Assembly: GCA_037349105.1 (NCBI GenBank)
Contig: JAYJMM010000099.1
Coordinates: 3,139,501 to 3,203,500 of the forward strand
Reading direction: 5' to 3'
Length of the DNA: 64,000 nucleotides
From: Limnomonas spitsbergensis
Taxonomy: Eukaryota; Chlorophyta; Chlorophyceae; Chlamydomonadales
The position numbers were made by a program, and so were the translations under genes. Positions 28,884-42,100 of the stretch are shown here, in pieces. How positions within the stretch are numbered: the first letter of the stretch is position 1; every line of letters starts with the position of its first letter. The notes under the pieces are model-generated. The model saw nothing but the letters and a program-made list of their open reading frames with translations. It was not told the origin of the DNA and searched no databases.

Positions 28884-31055
28884 TGGGGCGGTGGAGCGGG
28901 TTGGCGCTGCGGAGCGCTGGCTCTGCTGAATCTCTAGACCGACTTCCGCCGGCTTGCCGAGCGGGTAAAGGCTGCCAACCTGCCGAGGGCGCCAGGCGTG
29001 CTGGGCGCGCCATTGGGCGGGAAGGAGGGCAAGGAGGGCGTGGCCTGGAACATACGCCTGCTGAAGGGAGGGTCGAAACCAAACACTTTGGTCAAAACCA
29101 GCTGCTTTCTTATTTCGATGATGAAACCACATCATTTTCGGAATCCATTATCCTGTGTATTAAGTTGTCTCACTTTTGTTATAAAGCTGACTAACCCCTC
29201 TAGTCATTGTTGTCCGGCTGTTGCGCAGCCTTTACTAAAATAATTCCGTTAGCCCCTTGATCTTTTCAAATGGGGCTTTGGGCGTTCACAAGTTGTCGTA
29301 TAGCAGTTTCTATTTGTCCAGCAGAACCTCTCAAGATCTGCATATTTCAGCGCCTTAGGAGCAACACGCCCCACCACACACATACACACGCAAGTGTGTG
29401 GGGGGGGGTCATAGAATCTCTCATAACCACTAGAATTTACAGGTGTGTCGTATTGCATTGATCCGATTCCATTTGCCCATCATGCAAATGCAGCGGTCAA
29501 TACTAGATCACTCGTTGCGCCGCCGCCTCTTATCGGTGGGAAATTATTTACTCTGGCCTTGTCTGTTTAAACCCGACTAAATTTTCACGCGGTGAACGTT
29601 GTTCTTTGTACGGTGATGATGATTGCCGGCACTTAATGCCTGCACGTTCAAAACCTTTCCCAGAATGGCGGCCCACTTTTAAGGCTTGCGTTCTTTTTCT
29701 AGGTGTTTTGAGGAATACGTTACCGACTTTTGAAGGTTTTAATGCGGTAACCTAATAGACGACATTTTCGTCTTCGTGTGGTTCATTAAGTTGTCTACCC
29801 CGAGTGCAAAGGTTCACTGCCTATAATGGCCGAGTAGGCATGATCTTTGCTACATGAACCCACCGGCAATACTGAACGAATGTAAGCGAAGCGACTGGTC
29901 GTCTTCCTGCTCCCAACATACTCTGCGCATTTACAACATTCCGACATGCGGTGTAAGGCAATGACGTTACACCTCTGAGACTTGCACAAGAAGGCTCGGC
30001 TGCGTGGGCGCCCAACTGTGCAAGTGCACTCCCCCCTGCCCGGCCTGGTTCAGTTGGTGGAAGTCCGTGGCCCCAGCATGCGGTGTACGTCAATAACGTT
30101 ACACCTCTGGGCCCGCTCAAAGCTCGGCCGCGTGGGCGCCCAACTGTTCAGAAGGGAGAAAAGAAGACACTTGAAGAAAGAGGGGGGGGCAGGAACAAGA
30201 GGAGATGCCGGGAAGGCAGAGAGGACCAAGTCCGACACCTGCGTTCCACAAGAGACTAGCCCTCAACAAAGCCTTTGAGAAAGGAAAAGGCCACAAAAGC
30301 AAGCGTATCCCACCCCTGCTTGGCCGCGAGGGCGCCCCACTGATCAGAAGGGTGAAGAGAAGAAACTAAAAAGGGGGCAAACAATAACACAAAGAAAGGA
30401 CCAAAAGGGAAGGCCAGAAAGGCAAACAACACCGGCGCCTCAGAAACCCTGGAAACTAACCCTCAACAATGCCCACAGCACAGTCCACAAAAGCAAGTGC
30501 ATCCCACCCCTGCTCCGCCGTTACACCTTTGGGCCCGGTCAAAGCTTGGCCGCGTGGGCGCCCAACTGTTCAGAAGGGAGAAAATAAGAAACTATAAAGA
30601 AGAGGAGGGGGGAGGAACAAAAGGAGAGGCAAAGAAGACCAAGTCCGACACCTGAGTTTCACTAGAGAGTAGCCCCTGTGGTGTGGTGTAAGTGCATGCA
30701 TTGATGCCGGGTGAAGGAATGTGCCCGCATGGAGGGGCACGAAATGGCATGCTTGCCTTCTTGCGGATGCAAACCTTGGATTTTGATCGAGCTCCTTGTA
30801 CATGGATCAAACCCTTGTGAACTAGTAGGATCTAGCCCGCTGACATGGTTCCAACTACTTCGACGTGGATCTAACCCTCGTACCATGGGATGTAACCCCT
30901 GTGGCCTGCATCCAGCCCCTCTGACATGGGGTCTCCCCCCCTGATCTGGATCCTAGTATCCTACCTATGGTTATAGTCCCCAGGCTGGTGGGAGGGGTTG
31001 GAGGTTCACATGTACAGTTTGGCAATGAGTTATTCATCATTACTCATCATTACTA
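28884..31055. other. Gap between PPR-cyclin and PAP genes, 5' part
   Basis: No supported gene. It contains an AT-richer stretch (29100-29950) and at 29950-30570 a dispersed repeat (separate entry). It also has a purine-rich segment with GAAGGGAGAAAAGAAGA copies and a run of GGATCNAACCC.TGTG-like degenerate units near 30790-30960. Confidence 0.6.
29945..30575. repeat. Dispersed repeat with CGTTACACCTCTGGGCCC core (about 4 copies)
   Basis: Copies of GACGTTACACCTCTGAGAC / AACGTTACACCTCTGGGCCC, followed by AAGCTCGGCCGCGTGGGCGC and CCAACTGTTCAGAAGGGAGA, start at about 29960, 30090, 30310 (partial) and 30522. A reverse-strand relative lies near 58800-58866 (GCCCAGAGATGTAACGTCGTGTAC). It looks like a mobile or formerly mobile element of unknown class. 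Confidence 0.75.
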
Positions 31056-32454
31056 ATGGAAAGGAAAGGAAAGGAAAGGAAAGGAAAGGAAAGGAAAGGA
31101 AAGGAAAGGAAAGGAAAGGAAAGGAAAGGAAAGGAAAGGAAAGGAAAGGAAAGGAAAGGAAAGGAAAGGAAAGGAAAGGAAAGGAAAGGAAAGGAAAGGA
31201 AAGGAAAGGAAAGGAAAGGAAAGGAAAGGAAAGGAAAGGAAAGGAAAGGAAAGGAAAGGAAAGGAAAGGAAAGGAAAGGAAAGGAAAGGAAAGGAAAGGA
31301 AAGGAAAGGAAAGGAAAGGAAAGGAAAGGAAAGGAAAGGAAAGGAAAGGAAAGGAAAGGAAAGGAAAGGAAAGGAAAGGAAAGGAAAGGAAAGGAAAGGA
31401 AAGGAAAGGAAAGGAAAGGAAAGGAAAGGAAAGTAGGAAAGGAAAGGAAAGGAAAGGAAAGGAAAGGAAAGGAAAGGAAAGGAAAGGAAAGGAAAGGAAA
31501 GGAAAGGAAAGGAAAGGAAAGGAAAGGAAAGGAAAGGAAAGGAAAGGAAAGGAAAGGAAAGGAAAGGAAAGGAAAGGAAAGGAAAGGAAAGGAAAGGAAA
31601 GGAAAGGAAAGGAAAGGAAAGGAAAGGAAAGGAAAGGAAAGGAAAGGAAAGGAAAGGAAAGGAAAGGAAAGGAAAGGAAAGGAAAGGAAAGGAAAGGAAA
31701 GGAAAGGAAAGGAAAGGAAAGGAAAGGAAAGGAAAGGAAAGGAAAGGAAAGGAAAGGAAAGGAAAGGAAAGGAAAGGAAAGGAAAGGAAAGGAAAGGAAA
31801 GGAAAGGAAAGGAAAGGAAAGGAAAGGAAAGGAAAGGAAAGGAAAGGAAAGGAAAGGAAAGGAAAGGAAAGGAAAGGAAAGGAAAGGAAAGGAAAGGAAA
31901 GGAAAGGAAAGGAAAGGAAAGGAAAGGAAAGGAAAGGAAAGGAAAGGAAAGGAAAGGAAAGGAAAGGAAAGGAAAGGAAAGGAAAGGAAAGGAAAGGAAA
32001 GGAAAGGAAAGGAAAGGAAAGGAAAGGAAAGGAAAGGAAAGGAAAGGAAAGGAAAGGAAAGGAAAGGAAAGGAAAGGAAAGGAAAGGAAAGGAAAGGAAA
32101 GGAAAGGAAAGGAAAGGAAAGGAAAGGAAAGGAAAGGAAAGGAAAGGAAAGGAAAGGAAAGGAAAGGAAAGGAAAGGAAAGGAAAGGAAAGGAAAGGAAA
32201 GGAAAGGAAAGGAAAGGAAAGGAAAGGAAAGGAAAGGAAAGGAAAGGAAAGGAAAGGAAAGGAAAGGAAAGGAAAGGAAAGGAAAGGAAAGGAAAGGAAA
32301 GGAAAGGAAAGGAAAGGAAAGGAAAGGAAAGGAAAGGAAAGGAAAGGAAAGGAAAGGAAAGGAAAGGAAAGGAAAGGAAAGGAAAGGAAAGGAAAGGAAA
32401 GGAAAGGAAAGGAAAGGAAAGGAAAGGAAAGGAAAGGAAAGGAAAGGAAAGGAA
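31056..32454. repeat. GGAAA pentanucleotide array, about 280 copies
   Basis: A 1.4-kb run of GGAAA with a single interruption, AAAGTAGGAAA, at about 31433. The strand asymmetry is total: purines on plus, pyrimidines on minus. The Lys/Glu/Arg/Gly and Phe/Leu/Ser/Pro open frames across it are repeat artefacts. Confidence 0.99.
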
Positions 32455-33095
32455 CTCCGTTTTAAGGCGTGGATTTGAGGATGACAAAGTGAGCTCACAG
32501 GCTTGTCGCACTTAAGCGATCGCCTCTCGAGAGAGGGCCTGTGCACCCGCAACCTATGGTTATGGGGTCCCTTTTTATTCACCAACCGATTCGCACACCA
32601 AGTGGTGCACTCGGGACCCTGCCGTTATTTGTCACACTCTCCTTGCTAAGCACGGAGGGGGGTCATTCAAGTTCCTCCGGAGAAAAGAGAACGCCTATGC
32701 GGCGTGGACGTTGAGAAGTACAGGCTGGCGATATGGGCTATGGTGCGGAACGTTTTGTACCAGGGTTTTGTACGGAGATTCTCATGTCTTGTTGTGCGTA
32801 AAGGTTCATACTCGATGTCAGAGTTGCGCCAGGGAGTTGCGCCAATGTTTTTGTACGGAGATCCTTCATACCAAACAGTGACACACAGAGGTGTGCGTAA
32901 TTATACTAACGACCAATGGCGACCCTTGGGGCGAACTGATCGAGACTAATATGCCGAAAATATGCGAATTATTCCCCACCGCTATTATTCTGATTCCTGT
33001 TTCATCCACATCAACACGCCCCGGTGCATCATCATATTTATTGCGCCCAGCCACGCCCTGACTGCTGGCTACTGAACAGCGCATAGCTAATTATA
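32455..33095. promoter_or_regulatory. Upstream region of the PAP gene
   Basis: Unique sequence between the GGAAA array and the PAP start codon, so the promoter and 5' UTR must lie here unless there are non-coding exons. I see no clear TATA box or conserved element. The two direct repeats at 32760-32780 and 32850-32870 (TTTTGTACGGAGATTCTCAT / TTTTGTACGGAGATCCTTCA) may be worth noting. Confidence 0.35.
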
Positions 33096-33184
33096 ATGGC
33101 GTTGGCGATGCGTGCCGCGTTGATACTGCTTCTGGCTGCCTCCACGTCTGCCGACCACGGTGCCGTGATCGGCAACCCCACGGG
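33096..33184 (+). CDS. PAP exon 1 (signal peptide)
   Basis: ATG at 33096, 29 codons plus two bases, donor GTAAGT. Encodes a hydrophobic signal peptide with likely cleavage after STSA. The phase-2 end fits the first base of exon 2, giving ...GNPTG/EHEPGG. Confidence 0.9.
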
Positions 33185-36100
33185 GTAAGTGCCCGCTTGA
33201 ATAACTCCACCCCATGCAGACAGCCGATCAGGCTGCTGCACTTTATAAATCCAATCCGGCAAAGTAAGCCACTGGACAGGGCGGAAAGTAGGCCATGCGT
33301 CTGCGCCGCAGATTTATTTCGTCATCAGTGACATGGAATTGCTATTTTGAAACGCTATGTTCCGAAACTGTATATCATTCGACATGTGATATGTAAGAGC
33401 ATCTCTCCCCAACATGCTGATTAGGTGGATTTGAAGCACAAACGGTATGCCGATGTCATCGTCATAGGCTGCAAGCATATGCACTTACACATTCTCAGGC
33501 TCCGAAACCTTCGCTCACCCAAGACCCTGCCTAAAACCATGATTTATCCCCATGTACCACATACAATCTTTAGCCAGTGTACGGCATTTCGAAAACCCGT
33601 ATACCTTAGGACACGCCCAGGCGTTTTCTTTCTTTCCTTCTTTCAAACAGGTGTTACGAAGATAATACGGGCCGCCGGCAGTCCCCCGATTTCTGTTCAT
33701 CCAACTCCCGACGCCCCCCCTAATCTACTGCCTGACCCCTCTCCCCCGATCCACTCATCCACCCCCAACAACCAAGGTACATGATCGCTGAATGCCCGCC
33801 CGACCCCCCCCACCGAGTCATCCTCCGAATCCCACCCTGATCTGTCTACCCCCCTGCCTGCCAGTGACCAGATCCACCCCCCAGATCTGATCCCCCCCCA
33901 ATATCTGGCTGATCCACCACCCTGATCCGATGCACCCCACCTCAGAGAACATGAGCCCGGCGGCCACCCCGTCCCCATCCACCCCAAGACCAAGGGCTGG
34001 TTCCCTCGCTCCCTCCTGACATCCACCGACCCAGCGGCGACCATAACTGTCAGCAGCTACATATTCGACACCAACCCATCGACCTACACCGTGTCCTGGT
34101 CGGGAGTCTCGCAGCCCCATGCCTCCGATGTGGTGAGTGCTGTCACTGTTTGGGTGAAGGGGCATTCAACTATGAGTCACCAGCTAGCGTGTGATCACCA
34201 CATGATAAAGGCCCATGCCACCGATTTGGTGAGTACCATGGTCGTACAATCCACCTGAATCTGGCTGAACCTGTGCCGTATCAAGCTGTATCATGCTACC
34301 ATGGTGAGTCTTGTCCCTGTGTAGCTGAGGGAGCTTGAGCTATGATGCACCAGCTAGCGGGTGATGACCACATGGTGACGGCCCATGCCTCCGATCTGGT
34401 GAGCACTGTCACTGTGTCAGAAAGAAAGAAAGAAAGAAAGAAAGCTACGCCCCGTGGGAGGTGTGAGAGTTAAGGAAACAGCGCAACCTGGGCCGAAGCC
34501 ACATCCGCGCTGTAACCGTGCTGTCCCTGTGTAGCTGAGGGAGCTTGAGCCAGGATTCAGCCACATGATGGCATACGGCAGGGGGAACCTGATGCAGCAC
34601 GGAGGTGCCTGCTGTGCCTCAGGGCATCCGCGACAGCAGGCTGATAAATAAATAAAGAAATCAATACAACCTGAGGCGTGGATTAAGGAAGCCACCCGTT
34701 CGGCCGTAGCACTAGGTGGGCTACCATGGGCTGGTAAGTAAATTAGAGCTTGGCATCCAAGGATCCAGTGTACGTTACCTGTCCGGCAGCCTGCTGCCAC
34801 CAGGAGGTCTCTGAACTGCACTAAAGCGAAGACCTCTCCCTTCCTTTTTTAAATAGCAGCACTGCACTGCATACTGGAACAGTCGCAGCTGTGTTTAGTA
34901 CACCCCACCTCGTTGGTAACGGCGCGGACGCGGCCTCGGCCCACGCCGCAGCTGCGTTTCCTTACCCCCCACGTCCCTGCGGGACGTGGTTTTATTTCTT
35001 TCTTTGTACACCCCACTAATGTAACGGCGTGGACGAGGCCTCGGCCCATGCTGCACTGTTGCCTCAAACCCCACGTCCCTGCGGGGCGTGGTTCTATTTT
35101 TTTCTTTCCAAGCCCCACTTCGGTTCATCACACCTCCCCTCCGTGTCCTTTATTTGTCAAAACCCTGGCACACAGTCAAGAAAGTCAGAAACAATGTCCC
35201 GCGTAGGCCTGAGGGCAGTGCTCTGCCGATTACGGTCCTGACGCTGGCTGAATTCTCCAGCTGAGTCTCAGCTAGCGTTATTCAAGGCAAATATAGCTCA
35301 TACTTTTACCAGTTAGGGACCGTAACTACTTACACAATTTCTGAATTACGGCGCAAATGCACAGCATACTGCCTGAGGGTGAAGCAAACGCACCATTCAA
35401 TGAGTGTGCCAGTGTACCCCCACGCGTCTAGTAGCTAGCGGCGATGCAGCCATCATCGCACGTGCTCTCTTATCTTTGCTCATGCCTATTTCTTTATTTA
35501 ATAAATCGTTTAATAATTACTTATTTATTTATTTATTTATTTGCTCGTGCATGTGCGTTGCTGCGTTCGCATCAGATTGGCTTATGGAGCCCCGGCGAGC
35601 TCGCTTCCAATGAGGCCGCCCCCGTCATGTGGTACAGCGCCAACACATCCAAGTACCTCACCGACGGCTCCGGCTCAGCCAAGTGAGAGAGGCTTCTGAC
35701 GTATTCATCCTCCGCCCTGATCCTTCGCCCTGATCCTCCGCCCTGATCCTCCGCCCTGATCCTCAGTCCTGGGCTCCGGCTCAGCCAAGTGAGAGGGTTT
35801 TAACGTATTCTTAAACCCGATCCTCAAACCTTAACCTGAACCTCACATCCTGTTATGTATGTAGCCTTGTTACTAAAACCCGGAGTGGTCGCTGATTCTG
35901 AAGAAATAAATGGATTTTAGGCTCCCCTAGGGGCGTGAAGGTTGACGGAACAGTGCAGCTTGGGGGCGTGGCCACATCCGCAACGTTGACATCTGATGCT
36001 CAGAAAGAGTGGGAGAAAACCGAGGCATACCGGAAGGATGAAAGAGGCAGTGCAGTATGGGCCGTGGCTGCGTGGCTCTTTGTTAAAAACTAGGAGTTGC

Positions 36101-39100
36101 GAGTCCATGCGCTTCATAAGTGCATGCTCTGCGCATAAGTGCATGCTCTGCGCATAAGTGCATGCTCTGCGCATAAGTGCATGCTCTGCGCATAAGTGCA
36201 TGCTCTGCGCAGTGGCTGAGCGTTTGGATATTGCTTGTTCTGCATACCGGTTGTGGCCGTGCACTGCAGCAGTGCTAGCTCTGCTTGGTGTCCCTGTGTT
36301 GCACAGCTTGCAGGAGCATTGCCTGCTCCACTGCATGCATGTCAATGACAAACCACCTCTGGGCCACTGCATGTGCTGCATGCATGCACACATGCCCCTC
36401 TGCCACTGTTGGCAGACCAGCATGTGTATGGCTTGCTCCACAGCATGCATGTACTGCATGTACTGCATGTGCTGCATGCATGCACTCATGCCCCACTTCC
36501 ACTGCTGGCAGACCTGCATGTGCATCACGCACCTGGATTGTGGGCGTGTTGCAAACTTATATTGTGTGTTGATAGCATTAGTCCCGAGATTAAAAGAAAA
36601 CGTCATCACCTTGACCAGTTGGGAATCCTGTAGCTACACTGCGGCCCATGGCAATCCGGAAAAAAAATCTAACTGTGGCAGGCCTACAGTGGTCGAATTG
36701 ATGCATGAACCCAAGACCTCAGAAACAAACCAATTCCTAGACCCCACTTTCGTTAAGAATATACCTTAAACCCTGAACCCTAAAAATTAAACCTTCAAAC
36801 CAAGAATCTTTGAAACTCGACCACTTTTAAAAACACTGAAAACCTAATCCACACGTTTGAATACCACCTTTCAACCCTGAACTTCACGTGACTAGCACGC
36901 TCTGCCACTTGACTCCTCCCCTGATGTGTTTGCTTGCAGCTTCACAACCTACAACTTGCGGCACAACTATGTGAGTGGCTGTAGCGCCTTGGGTTATCAT
37001 GAACGCTTGGCCTTAGAAACAACTCCGTGAGCGGCTTGTCGACTCGCATGACCATAGACGCTTTGTACCTTATAAACGACTGTGGGTAGCTTTACTGACT
37101 TTGGGACGACCCTAAAAGGTTGACCTTAGCAAAACTTCGTGAGTGTCTTTATGACTCAGCCTACCCTTACGCCTGACCTTAGAAGCATCCACGTGAGCAG
37201 CCTAGCTTGGTGACTATTGTTGTTTGATAGACAGGCCTCCGTAACGATGCTGTTGACGCCATCCAGGATACCAGCCACCCAATTTTCCGAATAAAATAGA
37301 ATAAATAAAAACGATTTCCCCCCCCTTCAAATTAAGTCATCCAGGATACCAGCCACCGAAATTTCCGGGAAATCAACATACCGGCACAATCTAATCATTC
37401 CTGATAGACAAGCCCTTACTTACAATCCCCAATCGCTTCAACCTGTGTCTCAGATGTTGGCAATGTGTGTCTTCCCCAATGAGGTGCAACGTACCTGCAG
37501 TGCGCTGGTCCTGTGGAACTGTTACTCTTGTTTACAAACACAGGCCATCTATGCACGCTGCACCCTAAACCCTAAACCCTAAACCCTAAACCCTAAACCC
37601 TAAGCACAGGCTGTGTATGCAAGCTGATCCTCCACCTCATGCCTCCACCTCATGCCAGGCACATTTTCACTCCCCCGTTGCAACAGCCTCGGTTTCTCTC
37701 CCACCTCCCACCTCCCACCTTCCACCTCCCACCTCCCACCTCCCACCTTCCACCTAAACATAGATGCCCGGCTGCCATGACCCCAAGTACCTCTCCTCTG
37801 GCCACTATCACCTTCAGATCTTCCGCCTGGTGTCGGAACACATTGCCTTCCCCAATTCCCCCTTGCAGCAGCAATTGATTCCTCTCCCTAAACAGTCCCA
37901 GCTATAAGGATCCCTTGTACTGCCCATGTCAGAAAAAAAGAAAACTAAGCCCTAAACTAAGCCCTGCAGGGATGTGAGAGTTTAGAAAACGGTTGGGCAT
38001 GGTAAATCTCCCCTGGCCGCTATCACCCACAGAACTTCCGCCTGGTGTCAGAAAACATTTCTCTCCCCAATCCCCCCTCGCAACAGCAATTGATTCCTCT
38101 CCCACCTCCTTAAGCAGTCCCAGCTCTTACCATCCCTTGTGCCGCCCATGCCAGAAAGAAAGAAAACTAAGCCCTAAACCCTTGACCCTTAACCTTCAGC
38201 CCTAAACCCCTAACCTTATACCTTAAACCCTAACCCCTGTCAGGAAGAAATAAACTAAGCCCTAACCCTTAACCCAGCTGCCTTACCTCCCCTCCCCTGC
38301 CCTGCCCACAGATCTTCGGCCTGGTGCCGGGCAACGTTGTCCTCCCAAGTTCCCCTTACAGCAATTGCTTCCCCTCCCACGCACCTAAACATCCCTAGCT
38401 CCTATAACCCCTACTGCCTCCCCCGCCCAATAATACCCCGAAGATCTTCCGCCTGGTGTCGGGCAATGTTGTCTTCCCCAACCCGACCGTGACCGCCGAG
38501 TCTGCTCTGGTCTACAACCTGATCGCGAACATGCCCAGCCAAGTGCACCTGTCGTACGAGGAGGACACAATCATCGTCCAGTTTGTGAGTGGACAAAAGT
38601 GTGGAATGGGTGTGGACAGGTGGAAAATATGCCCAGCCAAGTGCACCTTTCTTACGAGGAGGACAAGATCATTGTCCAGTTTGTAAGTGGAAGAAGGGTG
38701 TGGAGTTGGTGTGGAATGGTGTGGACAGGTGAGAAAACATGCCAAGCTATCTTCACCTATATTACACACATCTTAAGTCCAAGCCTTTTTAATCTAGGCC
38801 CCTCTCAGCGCTTTTCTTCACATGCTGTTCCTGATAATCCTCTTTGATTAATTTGTAAAATAAGTCTGTGTCTCAAAGTCTGTGTATCAAAGGTTCCTGG
38901 TGTGCGCCAGACCACCTTGCATGGTAGCACGATACGGCGCAATACGGCACACGTTCAGCCGGATTGTGCTACCAGGCCCCACCTTGGGGCACCGCTGGGC
39001 AGACCCCGCTGGATTCCATTTTGGGGGGGCGGGTGTTGAGGATTTCCACCCGTCAAGAAGGTGGGCCCCCCCTGAAAGAGAAGAACTTGCACATCCCAGC

Positions 39101-42100
39101 GGCAGGGAAGAGGTGAAGGGCAAGAGACAGAGCCACCACGTGGATGGGCCACCTCGGGCCAATCTTGGATGGCCCAAGCCAGGGTAGGCGGCGCGGATGT
39201 GGCTTCGGCCCCGGCTGCGCTGTTTCCTTAACTCTCACGCCCCCCACAGGGTAGTTTTACTTCATTCTGGCCAAAGCAGCAGTGGCCTGCTAGGCTGCAC
39301 CTAGTCCTGCAAGTCGCAGCCCGGGCTGCAGCTGGATGGCTACCCAAGTACCCACACGTGATCGTCAGCCACTTAGTGTTGGTGTAGCTGAAGTGTAGCT
39401 GAAGTGAAGCTTGACTGTAGCTTAACTGTAGCTGAATGACCCTGCTGCATGCCCCCCAAACCATTCAGGTCACCAATGTCAGCCAGTCAATCCCCTTGTC
39501 ATACAGCCTGGAGTCCAGCAAGCACACATTGTCATAGGGTGTAGCTGAACTGGAGCTTAACTGAAGCTTACCTGTAGCTGAACTGGAGCTTAAGTGTAGC
39601 TAAATGACCCCGCTGCATGTCCCCCCTACATTCAGGTCACCAATGTCAGCCAGTCAATCCCTGTGCACTACGGCATTGAGTCTGGCAAGTACACCTTGTC
39701 TGCCATGTCCACTTCTTCGACCTACACTAAGGACATGATGTGCGGCGGGCCTGCCTTGAGGTACGGCTCAAGTAAACTGCAACCCTACACCATTAACCCT
39801 CAAGCCAAGAACATGATGTGCGGCGGGCCTGCCTTGTGTTACGGTAAACGTTGACCTTAAACCATCAACCATTAACCCTAAACCGTAACCCTGACCCTGC
39901 AGATTCACTCTAAACCTAACCCTCACCCTCAACTTGTGCACCCTGCAGCACCGCCTTCACCCACCCCGGATGGACACACACCGCCAAGCTGCAGATTAAC
40001 CCTCAACCTGCAGATTAATCCTTGAACCCTCACCCTCACCCTCAACTTGTGCACTTAACAGCACTGCCTTCACACACCCTGGTTGGACACACACTGCCAA
40101 GCTCTCCACCAAGGATTTCAACGCCGGCAACAAGGTTTACTACCAAGTCGGCAACAACGTAAGGAATTGGAGGTTGATGTTTAGGGTTAAGGATTTAGGG
40201 TTTAGGGTTAAGGGTTTAGGGTTTAGGATTTAGGGTTCGGGAAGGCGCCGGCAGCAAGGTTTTCTGTCCAGTTGGCAAGAACGTGTAGAGATTAGATTGT
40301 TGTTTAGGGTTCGGGTTTCAGCGCCGGCAGCAAGGTTTCCTAACAAGTTAGCAATGCGAGCGCCGATGATGATGTGAGGTCATGGATGAGGACAAGTGGT
40401 TCAGCTTTTCTTTTGCTTGGACGCTACAATGTGGGAGGCAGGACGCCCAGCCCTAAACCCTCAACCCTAAACTAGGCCGGACGCCCAACCCTTAACCCTA
40501 ACTACAGACGCTACAAAGTGGGATGCCGGACGCCCAACCCTAAAACCTAACTACAGACGCTACAAAGTGGGATGCCGGACGCCCAACCCTAAAACCTAAC
40601 TACAGACGCTACAAAGTGGGATGCCGGACGCCCAACCCTAAAATTTGAGACGCTTACTGCTGGACTGTAAAAACTCCACAAACTCAAACTCACAGCCCGA
40701 GTGCGCGTGTGGCCCTCAATTTGGATTTGCGATATCCCAGCTAATTCTGAACCCCTAACCACCCAAGCTCTAAACACAGCGAGAGACGTGGCTGCAGAGG
40801 TTAAATAAATCAAGCTTGTGGCCCACGAGGGCCAAACGCATCTGTTCCACACCACTGTTTCACACTCTTCCACACACCTCCACACCAATGTGAAATAAAT
40901 GAAGCCTGTGGCCCATGAGGGCCAAACACAGAGAGTGAATGAAACGAAGCAGTCTGGTGTCGAGCCACGAGCGCACCATCACCATCAGTCGCATATAGTG
41001 CACCTTGCACATCTGTTCCACACCACTGCTTCACACACTCTTCCATATCAATGCTGCACACTCCTGTTTCACACGTGTTTCACACAAATGAATCACACTC
41101 CTGTTTCATACCGGTCCCTTGGCTTGTCTTGAAGACGAGAAGGAAATAAGGGGTCCTGCCATGTCTGAATATAATTCAAGGGGTGGAGTTCGTCCCGCCA
41201 GCCCCCCCCAGCCCCCCCCAGACCTCCCCAGACCTCCCCCATCCCCCCCCCCCCTCCACCCCTGGCTCACCTCCCCCACCCCCCCTTCCCTCCCTTGCAC
41301 ATACAGTTCACCGGCTTCACTCGCGAATTCAGTTTCAACGCACCCCCCAAGGTAGGTTGACACAATTGCATCCTACAGGTAAAAGGTGAAGGGGTAGGCC
41401 GTTGGCAGTAGGCTGTAGGTGTAGGCATAAGGGGCAGGCTACTGCCTATAGCAAAAAGCATTTGGCATTACGCGTAACGAGTAAGCTGTTGGCAATAGCA
41501 GTAGGCAGTAGGTGTAGGCAGTAGGTGTAGGCAGTAGGTGTAGGCAGTAGGTGTAGGCAGTAGGTGTAGGCAGTAGGTGTAGGCAGTAGGTGTAGGCTGC
41601 TGCATATATCGTACGCGCTGCATCGTGCATGCTGCATCGTGCACACTGAATGCAACATTTATATTCGTGGCATGCTGTAAAGACGTAGAATGTACATCCA
41701 AGGTGGGTTGTCTGAACTGCATGTGCAACAGCTGTATTGCTTGTTCAACACCAGCAGTGCAACACCAGCAGTGCAACAACAGCAGCAGTGCAACAACAGC
41801 AGTACAACAACAGCAGCAGCAATATAACAACAGCATGTGTAACAACCTGAACCCTAAATCCTAAACTCTTTGCCCTTAAATTGCGCCCTCGACCATGAAG
41901 CATCGGAAAAAATCAGGCGCTTCGCCCTAGGGTTGATGGCCCAAATCCTGACCCTGATCGGAAAACCTATACCCTGAACCCTAGACCTTGGACCCTTGAC
42001 CTTGGACCCTAAATCCTAGACCCTGTACCCTAACCCTTGATCCAGGTGGGAAAGAAGTCGGGCCCCATTGCTGTCCGACAATACAAATCGAACAAAGCAT

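Noticed and set aside
30040..30070. tRNA D-arm-like GGTTCAGTTGGTGGA in the dispersed repeat
   Set aside because: Present in only one copy of the repeat and without a convincing B box, so not called as a tRNA gene or tRNA-derived head.
30998..32585. About 500-codon open frames rich in KERKG or FLSFP
   Set aside because: Translation of the GGAAA microsatellite. Open on both strands, so not evidence for a gene.
35917..36609. 230-codon minus-strand frame
   Set aside because: Crosses 19-bp and ~115-bp tandem repeats in a PAP intron. No family resemblance.
37563..37603. True chromosome end
   Set aside because: Only about six heptamers, inside a gene with exons on both sides, so interstitial.
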